A stretch of DNA of 64,000 nt from Sisyra terminalis. Taxonomy: Eukaryota > Arthropoda > Insecta > Neuroptera > Sisyridae. The notes below the pieces were generated by a model, which saw only the letters and a program-made list of their open reading frames with translations, was not told the DNA's origin and did not search any database. The stretch is from assembly GCA_958496175.1 (NCBI GenBank), contig OY292275.1, forward strand, positions 868,001-932,000, read 5' to 3'. Below, piece after piece: positions 1-31,283 of the stretch; the first letter of the stretch is position 1; every line of letters begins with the position of its first letter. The position numbers and the translations under genes are program-made.

Positions 1-3000
1 CTGGCCTCCACCTCTACTACCACATCTTTGGGACAATTCTTCAGTTGAATATAAGTACTTTGTACATTGACGGGAAATATGTTTTATCTAAAGAGAATTG
101 CTTTGGAAATTTCTACAAAAATTATAAAGTTCTTAGCAATAATAAGAAAAACACGAAGTAATTATTTCAGTATTCCATATACCAGTATTGTTTAATAGTT
201 TATTTTGGCTTTTAATTTTATTTTTAGGCATAAAACCAAGAATTAAATCCATTCCTTTTAATATTTTCAGTAAATGTTTATTTCTTTCAATTTCAAATAT
301 AGTTATTTTGTAACCGAGTAAACAAAACATACCAACTTGAATAAAATTTCCCCCATGCATGCCTACCAACCCATTTCCAGTACTTGTCTATTCTATATTT
401 TGTCCGGAAATTAATATTATTTAAAAGGAATTTAAATCTAAAAGAGAAAACTTTGTTTTTATTCTATGATATTTCGATAAAAAGTTAATCTTTTTAATTA
501 ATTTCGATTTTAATTTCTTAAAAATATGGAGAAAAAAATCACTAATTTCTCCCATTAATGGTGCAAATATCAACTATCATTTAGCAAGGATACGAACCAA
601 ATTACTAATTAACTTTTTTGTTTTTCCTTTTGTTCTAAATTGTTAAAGAACAAATAACCTTTATTCTTCTATTTTACGGATAAAATTAAGATAAATTTAC
701 GATTAAACATGAAATAAAAGTATTTTTCTTTTACTATTTTCCTTAATTTTCCGGGAATCTTGAGTCGAATAGAAATTGCAATGGTAAAGCTTTGCACTAA
801 TTTGTTGAAATAAAAGTAAACATAACTTACATTTGCAGCAAAACTCTTCGTGGCTTTTATGCAACACTTTTTATTTATTTTTACCGGAATTTAATTCATA
901 TTTTAATTATGAAAATTAATTATTTTTTATTGAAATAAACCACCCAACCATGTGACACATCACTTTATATGACTTTATATACATAAACGCAACCATTCCA
1001 TGGCTAGCTTAATTTCCTTTGGTTTACAAATTTAAATGAATGCAATGGAAAAAAGGCGCAAATTTGGAAAATTTAAATATTAGAAAACTAAATAAGTTTT
1101 TTTCATAAAATGTTCAAGAGAGAGTTACATAAATCAAATTGCATTGTTTTTAGCGACAAATACCTTTCTGGATTTTTTTAATTCATTGATTAATCAAAGA
1201 AATCATTTTTGATGATTGATTTTCAAACAAATCTCTTAAAGTCACCAAGAAAATGTGGATTTCTTCTATCAATAAATCAATTAAGAGATTGACCTGAAAG
1301 TTTTTAAAACTAAATACTTAAGTGATCATCTATTAATTTGATTGGTCAAACTTAGCTGAGATTCCAGAAGGTTTTTCCATCAATTAATTTAGTCAAAAAG
1401 TCGACATTTCATTGTTTCACCGTTTTCAGCCGAAATCAATATTAAATTCATCCCCTAATACGAACAGTTTAAAACTATTGTCACGCGTATTTAATGAAAA
1501 TCAAAGAAGCCCCCGCCAGTGTTAGTATTTACATTTATCATCGTTAATAATGCAAAATTGTTCATTAACTAGGTGTGTAGTGATCCCAAAGCTCGTTCCA
1601 TAAATTTCAAACAAATGCAACATAAAACGCTTTACGTCCACAACGTAAAAGCTCTGGCATACCGTCACATCACTCAACATCAGTTTCACCATTTCTGTAT
1701 TCACTTAATTAAATTATAATAAGTTATTATTGGATTTAGCATGAGCCGCTAGTAATGTACCTAACTTCAATTAGTTCGGTGCCAAGTTTCCCTCGATGTA
1801 ATTTTCTATAAATTTACAATTAAACTCAAATAAGACCTTCCGCTTGTATTTAATTATTGTTTACAAAATAATATGCACTTTCACAATTTCATACTTTCAA
1901 ACTTTAAATTTAGTTTTTATATAAATTTAGAAAAAAATATCTTAAGAACTCTGAAACTATTGCATATTTATGAACTAATTTAAACACTGGATAAAGTTCA
2001 ACATTTCAATCCAAACAATCGTATTTAAATATATCTAGTGTTGTTTTAAAGTTGAAAATAGTAATTAAATGCGTCAATAATCAGTTGAACGTTTAAAATT
2101 GTTGTAACAATCAACAACGGTTTTATGTATTGCCAATTTTTCAATAGAAGTCGTACGGTTAGTCGGTATGTCGGACCATACATTTATAGTACAAACTTGG
2201 TTATCGATGTGCAAAATTTTAGCTCAATTTTTTCATAAATCTTGATATAACTTGAGTCAAAGTGATCTTTAAATCTTTGATCTCAGTATTTGAAAACAAT
2301 TTACCGAAATAATTATTTTTAAAGTGTATTTTTCTATCGATTTTGTGGAAGGCAAAATATCAAAGTAGATGTTCAATTCAACCACGAATTAAAGGTAAAC
2401 GAGTACAAATTTTTGTCATAAAACATTTATTTTACTAAAACCAATCTTTTTAGATACTTTCGAAACTATTTTTATGAAGATTTACCAAAAATTGAAGCTG
2501 TTATTCTTTGCGGTGGTTGCCAGATTCTAGTCACAGAAATTTGGTTCTAAATGTCCTATTGGCTTAAGTTATGGAAAATGTATTTACTCAACTTAAGTAT
2601 AGGAGTTTGAAGTCATTTTAAGCTAAGTTTTAGTAGAAACTATCAATAATTGAAGTCTCAATTCGATTTGTTGAAAAAGCTAGTTTGAAACAAAGAAAAC
2701 TTTGTTCCCTAGATGCAATATAAGTATTAAGTATATTTCAAATTGAAGTCTTTGGTAAGATTAATTAACTGTTAAATTTTATACAAATATGTACTGTACA
2801 TTTATTAATGAAAATTATGGCTTTTAGGTACAATGTCGTAAAAACTAAAAAAATCAGAAATTTGGAAATTGATCCTGGCGAAACTTTAGAAAAAGAAAAG
2901 TTATTTGCTAAAAATAAGCAGCAATCTTAACTTTTATATTAAACATTTTTATATTAAACTTGGAGTTATTATTGAAAATATTGTTTAGAAATGAAAATTG

Positions 3001-6000
3001 AAGATCCAAGGATCCATGGATCCAATATTATAGAACTGAATTGAAATACACTTGTATTTTTCAAAAGAAATAGTTTTCAAGGGAATGTAGGCTTAAAATT
3101 GATGATCGATAGGCAAAATTACACTTCCATTTACTAATATATCTGGACAAAACCAAGTTCCAAATAATGTTGAAACTTTTGGCTTTAAAAAACAAAACGA
3201 CTTTTCTAAAACAAATATTTTAATCCGATTTTTTGATCTCTTGATAAGAGAAGAATCTCCAAAGGATTAAGAGATCCAATTTATCACTAAACTTTAGAAA
3301 AGATACGCAAATTTTAAATGAAAAGATTTGTCTTACCAAAGTTAAACTTTCAAGTTTATTTTGAATCAATTTTTAAAACGATTAACCAAAAGTCGAAGAT
3401 GCTAATCGATATAACGTTTGCAGACTTTAATCATAGAAATTTTTATTTCAAGAGTTCCAACTACTAATAAAAATATCTATAAAATGTTCATTTTGAAAAA
3501 AAAATGATTTACTTAACTAAAGTCAAAGGTTTATTAATCATTTTACTCCCGAGTTCATGAAAAATAGCATTAATTGAAACTATAATTTAGCAGGGGAAAA
3601 ATATTTTAATTCCAATACTTTGGTAAGATTTTATTTATCAATTTTATCAGTTATATCTTGTTATGATTTTTAGGTAATGTTTCATCGAAACTTACAAATG
3701 GAAAATAAAATAATATTATAAACCAACATTCCCAAATCAATTTATCAAATTTGAATTTTTTCAGTATAGAATTTTGGGTACAACTTCTAATCAAAATTAA
3801 CATATTGGAGAGAATTCATAGATCAATGATAAAAATAGATCTTATATTTCAGTTTGCAAAAGAAATCACAAAAAAAAGAAACAGACAAAATAACTGCACC
3901 AATTAACTAAGAAAATTTAAAAATTAGCAAAAAAAGAATTTGAAAAATTCCAACTTTAAAAGTTTGTTGGCTATTCAACATAGAATTATTATTAAAAATA
4001 TTATTTGGAAATGTTAGTTTAGATAATCCAATAAATTTTAATAAAATTTTATTTTAAGATTGACAACAGTGGATAATTGATCAATTGGAGCCAATATTGC
4101 AGTATTGAATTGAAATGTACTTATATTTTTCAAAACAAATAGTTTTTAAGGGTGTGTGGGCTCTAATTGGTGATCGATAGGCAAAATTACAGTTTCATTC
4201 TTTCACAAAACCTAATTTCAAATAATGCTGAAAATTTTGGCTTTAAAACAGAGAATTATTTTTATAAAATAAATTCGATTTTTATGAGTCATTTTGAAGA
4301 CTTTCCAAAGGGATCCATATTAGCACTATACTATAGTAGAGGTATGCAAAATCTTGAATTGAAATGAATATTAATTTTTCCAATGCCAATTTTAAGTTTA
4401 TTTTGAAACAATTTTCATAATGATTCACCGAAAATTGACGCTGTTAATCGGCGTAACGTTTGCCAGATTTTAATCATAGAAATTTTTATTTCAAGAGTTA
4501 ATAACTTATAAAATTATTCACCAAGTGCTCGTTTTCGAAAAATTGATTTATTCATTTGAAGTCAAAGGTTTCGTAATCGGTTTTTTACTTTTAAATCTCA
4601 GGAAATAATATCATTAATTGAAACTTAAATCATGCAAGAAAAAAATATTAAAATTTGATAAAAAAAACTTCAAAAATATGAGAACTCTTTGTACTAATCT
4701 ATTGGGACTAGTGCTTACATGTGATTGTCTGTGGATTGAATGCCCTTATTGCAACCCTATGCAGATTGTGCAATTTTTTTGAAAATAAAAATTAAAAAAA
4801 TATGAGAATATTTTTTTCCGAAAATTTTAGACAAAGAAAAGTTATTTGGAGTAAATGAAGTAATCTTATACACAAATATTCCCGAATCAATTTTTAAAGC
4901 GTGAAATTTTGATGGAACTTCCAATCAAAATTCATAGATCAATAATAACAATTGATCTTATATTTTGGTTTATAAAAGAGATCATAAAAAACAGGTAAAA
5001 TATGATAAAATTCATTTTGCTTATTTTAATCGAAAAAATTATATTTCTTTTTAGTGAATTTTCGGATTTGTATACGATAAACTATTGAAAAACGGCCGAT
5101 TCCTGAATTACTAATCAAAAATAAACCAAAATTCCAGGACAAATAAGAGTTATTCTTCTTCTTATTTTTATGAACTATAAAACATGCCAATAGTGGTTGA
5201 CTCACCCCTTTGTATGTGACCAGGTCATCAATCAAACCCTGAAACAAATGGAAATAATTAGTTTAAATTATCATAAGTATTTCTACTAAAATTAGTAGCG
5301 ACTTCAAGATTCAAACAATATTGACAAAATTAATTTCAAATTTCCAACTTAAGACATAAGGGTTTTGCAGTTAATTTACTGGAGTTTCCAATAAGCTGGC
5401 AACTTGCAAGGGATTCAAATTGTCTTGACTTGCACTCCGAAATGTTCAATTATTTGTCTATCAAATATATACAAAGTGGAACTGCACATCAATATTGGAA
5501 ATCCTCACGGCCACTTTGGCCACCCACCGACCAACCAGCTAGTCAGCTTTCTCAATATTTACATTTCAAATGTCTGAATGAATTATGTCACGGTTTTGCA
5601 ACGATGCTAGAGCAGCAATAGCAATAGTGCTATGACTTGACTTTCCTTGATATAACAAAAAGTTGATTTTCATGTCTTCATTTGTAGATATATTCGGCGC
5701 CGAGATTGTTACAGAGGAACATTTTTGTTGCGGTTAGTTCAAGTCTGACAAATCCCTCGAGAGTTTCCAGTAAGCAACTGGCTTAAATCCGTTTAAAAAA
5801 AAAAAAACGTGAAGTTTAATTGTATTTATACGTTCGGAATGAACTAGGAAAAAAACCATTTTGTCTGACAAGATAATACGAAAATGATAAAATCCTGGTA
5901 CATATCCTCGCCTCGAGTGACACTCGAAAAATATGACTTTGCTATTTGCATAGATTTAACAAATTCAAATATCACACAAAATTAAATGAGTGTTTTTCTT

Positions 6001-9000
6001 TTTTAGGACGAAAATTCCGTTCATGTGTTACAATTTCTTTGTGTAGACGAAACAATATGGAATATAATTTGTGCTCGAAAGCTTTGTTTATGCGAGAATC
6101 GTAAAATCATTTCGTAAATATATCCTTTTGAACGAAGCATTAGTAATCATTTTCAGCACTATATTGCGATAAGAAATTTAATTACGGAGCTTTTCAATCG
6201 TCATGTGTTGTTTGTACTTAAAAACAATTCGTATACTCCAGTTAAACGGCGTAAAGATTTAAGATAATTTACACTTAATGTAAAAATACTTTGCAAACTT
6301 TCTATAGAATAGAGGAAAACTTGGAGCTTTTAAGTTAATTACGTCGATCAAATAAACGTTGATAAGTTTTAAACTGAATTTTGGAGAATTCCATACAAAT
6401 TTTAATGATTTTTTTGACAAACTATAAATAAAATGTGCAACAATAAATGTTCATCGATAAATACCCCAAAGCAGCAGCAGTGATTAATTAAATTAAAATG
6501 GAAACAAGCAAAGGCTTTCATTTCAAATAACCGGAGTCTGGCATAAAGATTTTTCTTAATTAATATTCTATCATTATTATTTTATTTTCTCGAAGAATTT
6601 TTTTAATTATTAGCAAACATTTTTCCATTGCAGACGACTGTCACGAGAGAGAAAAAAATGATCAGTTGCAGCAAAGAAAATCATTAATAACAAGTTAAGC
6701 GAAGAGCATAAAAGTATTTTCTTGCAAAATAAAAATGCAACAACCTATTTATTATAGCGGACATGGTTTTTTTTCCGCCTCCATCTCCACAAACAATGCC
6801 AGTAAATGTTTGAATTGCACTTTTATTTATTGCCGCTTCCACTAATGAGTAATTAACTTGAACAATATGAAAGATTTTAACAAAAATGTTTCATACTTTT
6901 AATTCCATACGCTTGTTTGTGTCATAAAAGTAGGATTAAATGCAACACTTAATTGTTTTTCAACTGCAATTTTCGACGACTTCCAAGTCCCAAGTAAACA
7001 TTAAAAAGATATTGTAAGTATTTTCACAATGTTATCTAATGTCAGTTCTATGAAATATCAGTTTTCAGTTCAGTTTATTCCCGGGAGAACCGTATTTTAA
7101 CAAGGCGGATCGTTGCACGAAAGTCTTATAAAAATATTAATACAAAAAAAAAAAAAAGATGCTACGAGTTGAGAATTTAAAATATATATGAATCAAAGCC
7201 TGGGAGCTTTTGGAAATTTGGAGAACGAATCATTGAAAATGTAATAATTTATGACCGGGAGATATATGAACGGTGTTGCCCACATAAAAATGGGAAAATA
7301 TCGCTTTAAATTTGATAAAAACTTGACGAAATTGAATTATTGTTCGACCAACAACGATAACGACCATTGTCAAGTTGCCACTTGTTAATACTTGTTACAG
7401 TTTGACCTAAATTTCAAATTGGAGTTTTCTCTGATTTTGCAACGATTGTAAATTATGTTCAAATCGGGTTTATTAGAATTTATGCCAGTCAAAACAGTGT
7501 TGCACTGGCGCACATTTTCATTGTGAAAATAATCCTCTGTTTTAATATTTTTCGAGAGGATTTTCCATGGAAAAGCAGTTCAAGTACTAAATTCTCAGCG
7601 GGAGTAATTAACGATGAAGACGCTGGCTATACTTTTGGCTACATTAAAATGAATCCCAAAAGAATTCAAAGTTCTTGTTAAAAAGAATGCTTATAGGCAT
7701 ATTTTTTTGTTGTACATAAGACAAATTGTAATTAAATAACAAGTGGAGAATGGGGCATACTATTGGGGTTTTTTGCTGTTTGCTATTGAAAGTTGGTGGT
7801 ATTAGGAAGATCTTAAAGAACTGAAATTGATGTTTATAATTTAATTCTTAAGATGGCTCGAGTTTTAACGAAATAAATGCGAGTGGGTCGTAAAACAATT
7901 TGAATCAAATTTCATCCTATATCATCAATATGAAATCAATTCGTTGCTGAGAAAAAAAAATCTAGTTTGACTGAAATTTAACTTATAGAATAAGTTATAA
8001 CTATTTGTAAAATTTTATATAGTGATATGGGGTTTTTCATAAAGGTCTTTTAAGAAGAAAAAGCCATTGATTTACTGGTATAATTCCCCCGTTATTACGG
8101 AAAAACCATCTTGGAACCATAAAAATATTGTCTTTAACCATTACAGGGTGAAAATTTTATAACATCGCAAAAATAAGAATCGACAAATTTACAAATTATT
8201 TGTACAATTTACCATATAGTTTTTCTTACTTCACCATTAAGCCAATGGTCAACGACTAGAAACTTTTATGTTTGAAGTGAAGGTGATAAATTAGTAACAG
8301 TAACTATATATTTCCTCATAATTGATATTAATGTATATAATAATATTTTAAATAAGCAATTTGGGTATTTCATTTGCAATTCTAGGAAACCTACGTAAAA
8401 ATACCTTTTTAATAAGAGTATCCGTCAAAAATGAATCGATAGAATGATAAATCATACGAATCTCCAAATTAAATTGAAAGTAAAAGAATTAAATTTAAAT
8501 AAATCAAGTTTTAGAAGCAATTCGACTTTCCAGATAAAAATGAATAAAATTCCTATTAAAATACTCTTAGTTCCTCTTTTAAATGAAAAATTACATTATA
8601 AGTTTCTGAATTTTTAATTTTTTCTTAGAAAAAATGGAAAATTGTTTTTTTTTTTCAATGTTATATTTCCCACTTTTACAAAATTAAATTGAAAACGATT
8701 TTCTGTGCTTTTGAAGATATGCAACTCGCAATATAAAACGTACACATAGGCAATGCTGGTTGCCTACACGCAATCTTTAAAATTTAGACATAGCAATTTA
8801 CTCAGAGACTTTCATAAGTAAGTCTCTTTTTTGTGTTAAACCTTTAGTAATAAAATTTTCAATTAACTAACTATAATTCTAAGATAATAAATTTATTTTA
8901 ACAATAATTATTCTCTAAGAAAAGCCAAAATTTTGTATTGTACAGTTCTAGTTTACATTTGATAATTTTTCTAGAAGTCATTGATTTAGTAACTTTACTA

Positions 9001-11826
9001 ATAAGAAGTTAGTGGTATAATTATGAATTATAAGTTGAATAAATGAATTTATAATTTAAAAATTTATGCTTTAGTGAATACTATTTTCGAGTATAAATAA
9101 ATTTTATGTCAAAAACGTTCAACACTTTTGGTTTTACATTTAAAAAATCTAATGTAGGGGAATATAAAGTTACTATTAAAAATTTTCCATCTCTCTTTTA
9201 AGCATACAAAATGTTATAGCTTTATCGCTACCTATATAGTTTGACGCTACATACGCTTTTCACTTTTCCAATAGACTTACAAGTCTCTAGCTGGCGGCGG
9301 TGGAGGGAAATGAAACAATTTCAAAAATTTACCAATAATCAACGTTTTTTTAACAATAACGATTTGATTATTCCAATTTTGAAATTGTTTGTTTAGAAAA
9401 ATTAAATAAATATGCTCAAATCTGAATCGATTTTTGTTGATCAAAGGATATAAAGATTTATAAACTAAAAAATTTAAGAAAATAATTCATTAAATCGAAA
9501 GATGTGAATACAAATCAACCACTAAGTAAGTGTTTTTTCATAAATTTGAACTCAAATTAAAACAATTCCTTTTCTTTTTAGTAACGAATCGTAAATTCGA
9601 TTTAAAACTACAGAAATGCCATTCAAATCTTTGGATTGAAGATTTGCTTGCAAAGAAGTTATCTCCTTAATTATTGGCATTATTGCACTTTACTGTCATA
9701 GAAAATTGGCTCCAAACAAGACTGGCTTCTCCAAAGGGTTAATTAGGATGCAACCTGAGATTTCAAATGGATTTTCCAGAGAGAGAGACAAATATTCAAA
9801 TTGGAGTTTTAGGTCAAAATATATATCATTGAACTTTTAAACTTTTGGTTGACTAATTTTAATTATTTTAGTTCAAAACTATGCTGACAAAAGTGAAAAT
9901 TAATAATTGAAGTTGCAAGAAAAAGAGCTTTTTTTTTGCAATCTATCACTTAATTTTATGTGATTATAAGATTATCTAGTGATTTGATACCAATTGAAAG
10001 AAGAATGTAAAACTACAAAAGTTTACATGGGAATTTGTGCACTAAAATCCTTATTTAAAAATTTAATTTTATTGGTATCCCAATGAATACATTGCCTATT
10101 AACAAACTTTGTAGAAAAATAAATATAAATAATAAAACGAAACGTTTTCTTTCTGGTAAATCATATCTCAAAAAAATATTAACTTATGCATACAAAAAAT
10201 GAATATTTTCTTTGAAAATATGAAAAATAATGATAAAATTTGTTTTTAGGATTTGATTCACTGGCTTATTAACCACGAGATTGCTTCGAGGAAAGAAAAA
10301 TGTTGATAATCGCAATTTAAATTGAGAATTTAATAAAACATTGGACTTATAAAAATCACTGAAAATATCAGTTAAATCATTCAAATTAATGAAACTTTAT
10401 TATCAAATTTACTGTTGGAGCACTAGATTACTAAGCTTAATCTTAGATTTAAAATTTTAAGAATTTTCGTTTTTAGTTCTGTTGGAAAATTAATTGAGAA
10501 ATTATTGAATGTAAATCAGTGCTTTGAAATTTAATTAAATGCAACATAATCTGTTGTATCCAACAAATTGAATGAGTCTAATTAATAGACTTATTAGCCA
10601 CGTTTGTACACATTAGGCTTCACGAGTAAATTCTCTGATTAATAAATTGGGTGACATTATAAATGTAATAAGAGCAACTGATTGAACAATTAGTCACCAA
10701 ATAATTATTAGATTAGATCAATGCATATAAATCATTGGTAACAAAACAATTTTTAATCAGAATCGCTAGAAATTATTAAGTCTTACAAATTTAGTTTGGA
10801 GAAATGCACTGGAAGCAAAGTGTAGCAAATTGTTAGCAAGCGTTCTTACATTAAATGAATAAAATTGTAAATCAACTTACTCTAAAGTGAAATTTCTCTT
10901 CTGTGCAAACATAGTTTGTTATCTTTGAAACGTTTAACACAAGAGTTACCTCATGTTAACGTCGCTACTCTCTGGAGTAGCTAGTAGCTATGATATTCTT
11001 GTTTAATTTTTGCTAGTTTCAGCCTTTTCTTTTGCTTCATTCGGAGAAAAAGGAAAAAATACGCTTACTTTATTAAATCGTTTCACATCGCGGGTTCTCA
11101 TCCGGACAATCTTTTACGCTGTTAAATGTGAAATTTTGCATGGCTTACAAAAGGTTTTTTTCAAGTTTTAAAGCACATTTCCGGGATAATATACTTTCAC
11201 AGTTTTAATGAATTTCATCGAATAGTTTTTCCCTCAATCGAAATAGTTGGTTGATTGTCAAAGTTCAAGTAGAATGTGTGAATTAATTCTCGATTTATTC
11301 ACTTTCTTAATTCCATTGCATTGAAATAGAAGAAATCTATCGATAAAAAAACCTTCCAATTGAAATTCGTTTCGAATTGGAAAAATTTTAAGTATTTCTC
11401 GCCGGAAATTTTTCCAGCTATCGGTCGAATTGATTTTATTAATATCACACGAGACTTTTAATTTATTTAAATTTAATTATGTGTGGGAATGCAATGCATA
11501 TCCTATCTACCTACCGTCCATATGCAGTTTGTTACACAAGCACTTGAAATAATTTTAATTAAATTTATTGTGCCACTCTCAAGAATTTAATTATAAGAGT
11601 GAAATTTTGTTATATATTTTATATTTATTTTTCAATTGCAAAAAAAACAAATATGTTTATTTTTTCAAGTCAAAAGCTTTTCAATTTCATTCATGTATGA
11701 ATGAGTTTTATTGAATTGTTGCAAATTATTAAAAGCTTTGCAATCAGGAACGTACTCCGGGTTTTTGTATACTAAAATCATTTTTGTGGTACAAAGGCCT
11801 GTAATTTGTCCTGTTTTTTGTTGCAG
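1..11826. other. Nos intron (5' part outside window); no exon seen
   Basis: AT-rich DNA left of the first Nos exon. The short open frames here show no NOS residues and no recognisable domain, and codon use looks random. It contains the ~1 kb diverged repeat annotated separately. The missing upstream Nos exons must lie before base 1. Confidence 0.75.
2205..4650. repeat. Diverged ~1-kb tandem repeat, about 2.5-3 units
   Basis: The same series of phrases recurs in order. TTTACCAAAAATTGAAGCTG near 2480 matches versions near 3385 and 4425, each followed by a CCAGA/GCAGA..CATAGAAATTT block. GATCGATAGGCAAAATTACA occurs at 3104 and 4174, each followed by a ..GGCTTTAAAA block. Spacing is about 0.9-1.07 kb. 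Divergence is high, so the duplication is old. No reading frame is shared. Confidence 0.7.
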
Positions 11827-27469
<15,643 letters not shown>

Positions 27470-28007
27470 CAAATACATTACTAATTAATCCACATAAACG
27501 TTAAGAGTTTGTCCAGTTGAGAGTTTCATAATAATTGTTCATATGAAAAATTTGAAAAACAAAAATATTTTAAAAATCCAAATTACTCTTTAAATCTAAA
27601 TATTATCTACAACAAAAAAAAATATCTATTGAAATCTTTATAAAAGTTACTCAAACACTTTACGGTAATAACATATCTAATAATGGCTGTTTTTAATAAG
27701 TGATGAATTTTCGCAATGATTTGTACATTATAACTATCCAATTTGAAATTGTTGATATTTTTATTTAAATCTATAATTGTAATTAGCGCGATACGGTAAC
27801 GATGGACCAGCATTACAAAAAAATATTTCAAACATATCTTTAAAAACCAAAACGTTTTGCTTTCGATTTTCTTTGGCGAACCAATTACTTCGTTGTTCTC
27901 ATTTCACTGTTGAATCTATTTGTCTGAATTTAACCAAATTTTATAATCAATTCATATGTATAAATTGCAAACAAGTTTGTTGTGTTATATCAATGTTTTA
28001 TTGAAAT

Positions 28008-28013
28008 AATAAA
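28008..28013 (+). terminator. Candidate Nos polyadenylation signal
   Basis: AATAAA lies about 540 nt after the Nos stop, and a T/G-rich stretch (TATCTGGTGTTTC) follows about 30 nt downstream. Such motifs are frequent in AT-rich DNA, so this is only a candidate. Confidence 0.35.
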
Positions 28014-31000
28014 TTCCACTTTCGAGAAAATAAAAGTTAATATCTGGTGTTTCATTATTTATTCCTTTTTTGATTGAGTTTGTTTTCGAAAAATCAATAC
28101 AAAATTTATAAAATTGTCTCAAATATTCTTTTTATATTACTTTTTGATTTTAGTGGTAAGTATGGGCCATTTATGTTAAACAATTAGGGGATTTTTCAAC
28201 AAATTCTTGGTCGAAAATTCCATCATTTGAAACTTTATTTTTCAAAAATTATTGCTAGGATTCAGTTAAAGTTTTCAAATACTGATGATGAGATAAGTGT
28301 TAGTTTAAAAAGAGTTTTTAGGAGATTTTCAAGCTTTGAAAATGGTAATTTTGCAAAAGTAACCGAAGTTTTAAAATCGGAGCATTGTTTTATGAAAATT
28401 CGTGGAAAAGTTACTTAAATTGGTAAGATAATGATAATGATCTGGAAAAAAGGAAATTGGATGTTTAAATTTGGACCAAATAAATTAAAAAGGGCATTTT
28501 CTTGGAAATAGATGGTAGAAAAGCAAAGACCAAAGTGATTAATACATCTTATCGTAACAAATATAAAAGTGGGGGCTCATTAGATTAAGTCTAAATTTAA
28601 AAAAATTATAGGAATACTTCAGTACTGTTTTCATATCGACCATCAAAAAAATATTCACGATTAAAAGCTTATTCCATGTGGTTGATAAGATTAGCTTAAC
28701 ATGAAGTATTATAAATAGTTAAAAGCGATAAAAATAATTACTGATGATTATTATCATTTGAGTTGACTATTAAAAGACAAATTGTAGCAATAACGTGATT
28801 TCCCATTAAAATCATACTTCTCACCTTATTTTACAAGTATAAATCTATCTTCAATGTTTTCAAGGTATATATTTTTATGCCTATTGCTATTTCTATCAAT
28901 TGCACACAATTTGGAAGACCTGACCTTCTGTTTTTATGAAGAATTAAGAACTTAACTAAAAATTATTGAGCCACTTCAATACATAATTTATTTCATCAAT
29001 GTGGGATTAATATGCTCCTTGAAAGAAGGACCAGAAGGACAAACGTAGTGGATCTACGACGAACTATAAATGTACATTCAGATTTTGTAGAGAGATATGT
29101 ATACAACCGATATGTATGGCTGGTTGTATACAAATTTAAAATCGAGGAGCATTTTTAGCAATGTTAATATGATTTGTCTCATATTTCAAATATTCGGTAC
29201 AAAAAGCTTTGAATAGCTGAGAAAAAGCTTAGCTTAAGAAGGAATCAATTCTTTTTTGGGGAAATTTAAAGTGTTATAGTAACAAATGTGTTATGTTTTT
29301 TTACGAATTGGAATCCGAAAAATTACTGACTATATTTCAATTTGTATTTTCATTCCAAACAAACTAGCAATTTAATTTTGCTTAAAGATTTCCTCAAATG
29401 AATAAAAGTTCGTACCAATTTTTGCTTAGATGGCATTAAGATGAATCTTAATTTTCCACCGACAAACCTGAGATATTCTGGACGGACTAAATTTTTCAGT
29501 TGTCGGAAAGATGAAGAAATCTTATACAACAGAGTAACAACTACATAACTTAGCAATGTTAAACCGAAATTTAAATGTGTTACATTACATTTTTCATTCA
29601 AAATTAGTACGAATTTTCTGGAGGAACTTATAAGTTATGTTTTTAATACCTGTTTGCAAAGTCTTCATGAAGACTTCAGGAGATAAAAGAAAGAACTTAC
29701 TTTAAGCAGTTACGCAGCGAAACCAGGAAAAAAAGGATTCTTGAAGGATTCACAGAAATGACAGCAATATCAGCATCTCCGGGAAAAGCAGGAACAAATT
29801 TTAATCGAAGATCACTCATAATAGATTTCAAATTAACAAAATAATTCCAAATATTTTAGATGGATTTTATGAAAATTTGATTTATCATGAGTGTATCTAA
29901 AAATAAAAACATTAATTATAACTAGAAAAACATCTTATAATATCATAGAAAACAAGATTAATTCATGTAAATTCTTGTTTAATTCATTGTAAAAGTCAAT
30001 ATATGAATGCAAATTATTCGGCAAAATTTCGTGGCGGCTTTAATTAAAAATAAATGAAACGAAAACTACCGAACAATTATAATTGTTTTTGTTTGAATGT
30101 TTTAAGCGTCCCAAGCGACTTACGAAAAATGCAATCCATAAACTTTGACTTTTCAGGAAAATCTTTGTAAAATCATTGAAAAAACTTTATAAATTCAATA
30201 TTTCTTGAAAGCACTTAAGATTTTAAAGCTTTTTGGTGTCTTTTACAACTTTGAAATGATATGAAACCCTTTTTTAAAGTTCATGCCATGTCCTCTACGT
30301 TTTCAATGTTTCACAAAATTATATCATATTTTTCAAATAAAACATATATTTTTCTTTTACATACCTTCGCAATAAACACAATGATCTCAATGATTAACAA
30401 TTTAACTTGAAAATTTATTAATTTCTTGCCAACAATAAGTTTTCTTTTGTCACGCAACAGAACTTAAAACATTTACTTTGTTGCACTAAAGTGTAAATTT
30501 GAAAACGGCGTCACCCAAATTGTTGCACTTAAGTACACCAACGCTACAAAAAACAATTGCTTGATGCATTTATTAACAAAGTTGTTTAACTTTGAATAAA
30601 GTTGCATATTAAGTGATTCAATTATATAATTACCAAAAATAAAGATTTATCAGTGATTAAAGTGATTTATGAGTGGTATTGGATGGGACTTCAACTAAAT
30701 TCAATTAAGGTAAGATCTTATTGTTGATATTTCTGGTATATTTTATTGCAAAATTGAGTAGGTTTCAAATGAATATTTTGGCTTTTTAGAACCTTTTTTA
30801 AAGTTAAATTATATAACATTTACATTACATTTTGGTTCAATCAATTAACTATAGATTAAGGCAAAATTTTGAATGAGAAAAATCTTTAAAATAACAGGAC
30901 ATGGGAGCTTGGCATGGACTTGAAATTTTCAGGCATTTTTTATTGGTAAATGAAAAGTTTTGCCTTAAAAGTTTGCTGGTAATAAGATTGAACGTTTTTC

Positions 31001-31220
31001 TATAAGTTCATATAAAATTTTATGTGGAAAGAGCTACAATCATTAAAATAGGTTGTTAATCTTGGGTTAAACATCTTCTTTATGTAAGTAAAGATTATTA
31101 ACGATAATGGATTAGTTTGGATCTTTCTATAGCGTTTAATATTTGTTGCTGAAAAAAATTACCTTGTTTTGATCTTTTTCTTGGAATTTATTAAAATATC
31201 ATTATCGTTTTCAATATCTA

Positions 31221-31226
31221 TTTATT
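31221..31226 (-). terminator. Candidate PIGN polyadenylation signal
   Basis: AATAAA on the minus strand, about 58 nt after the PIGN stop. Plausible spacing for a short 3' untranslated region. The motif is common in this AT-rich DNA. Confidence 0.4.
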
Positions 31227-31283
31227 TTTGTTGCATAATATATAATCGTTACATTCATTCATTATTATAAAAATATAAATACA

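Larger units (their letters stand above)
27470..31283. other. Intergenic gap between convergent Nos and PIGN
   Basis: Contains the Nos 3' untranslated region (probably to about 28030) and AT-rich DNA with short open frames lacking recognisable domains. No RNA gene or repeat family was evident. The two genes are tail to tail. Confidence 0.7.

Noticed and set aside
5430..5621. Possible upstream Nos exon
   Set aside because: The 63-codon frame shows none of the NOS N-terminal motifs and would not join in phase to the split Arg codon in any recognisable way.
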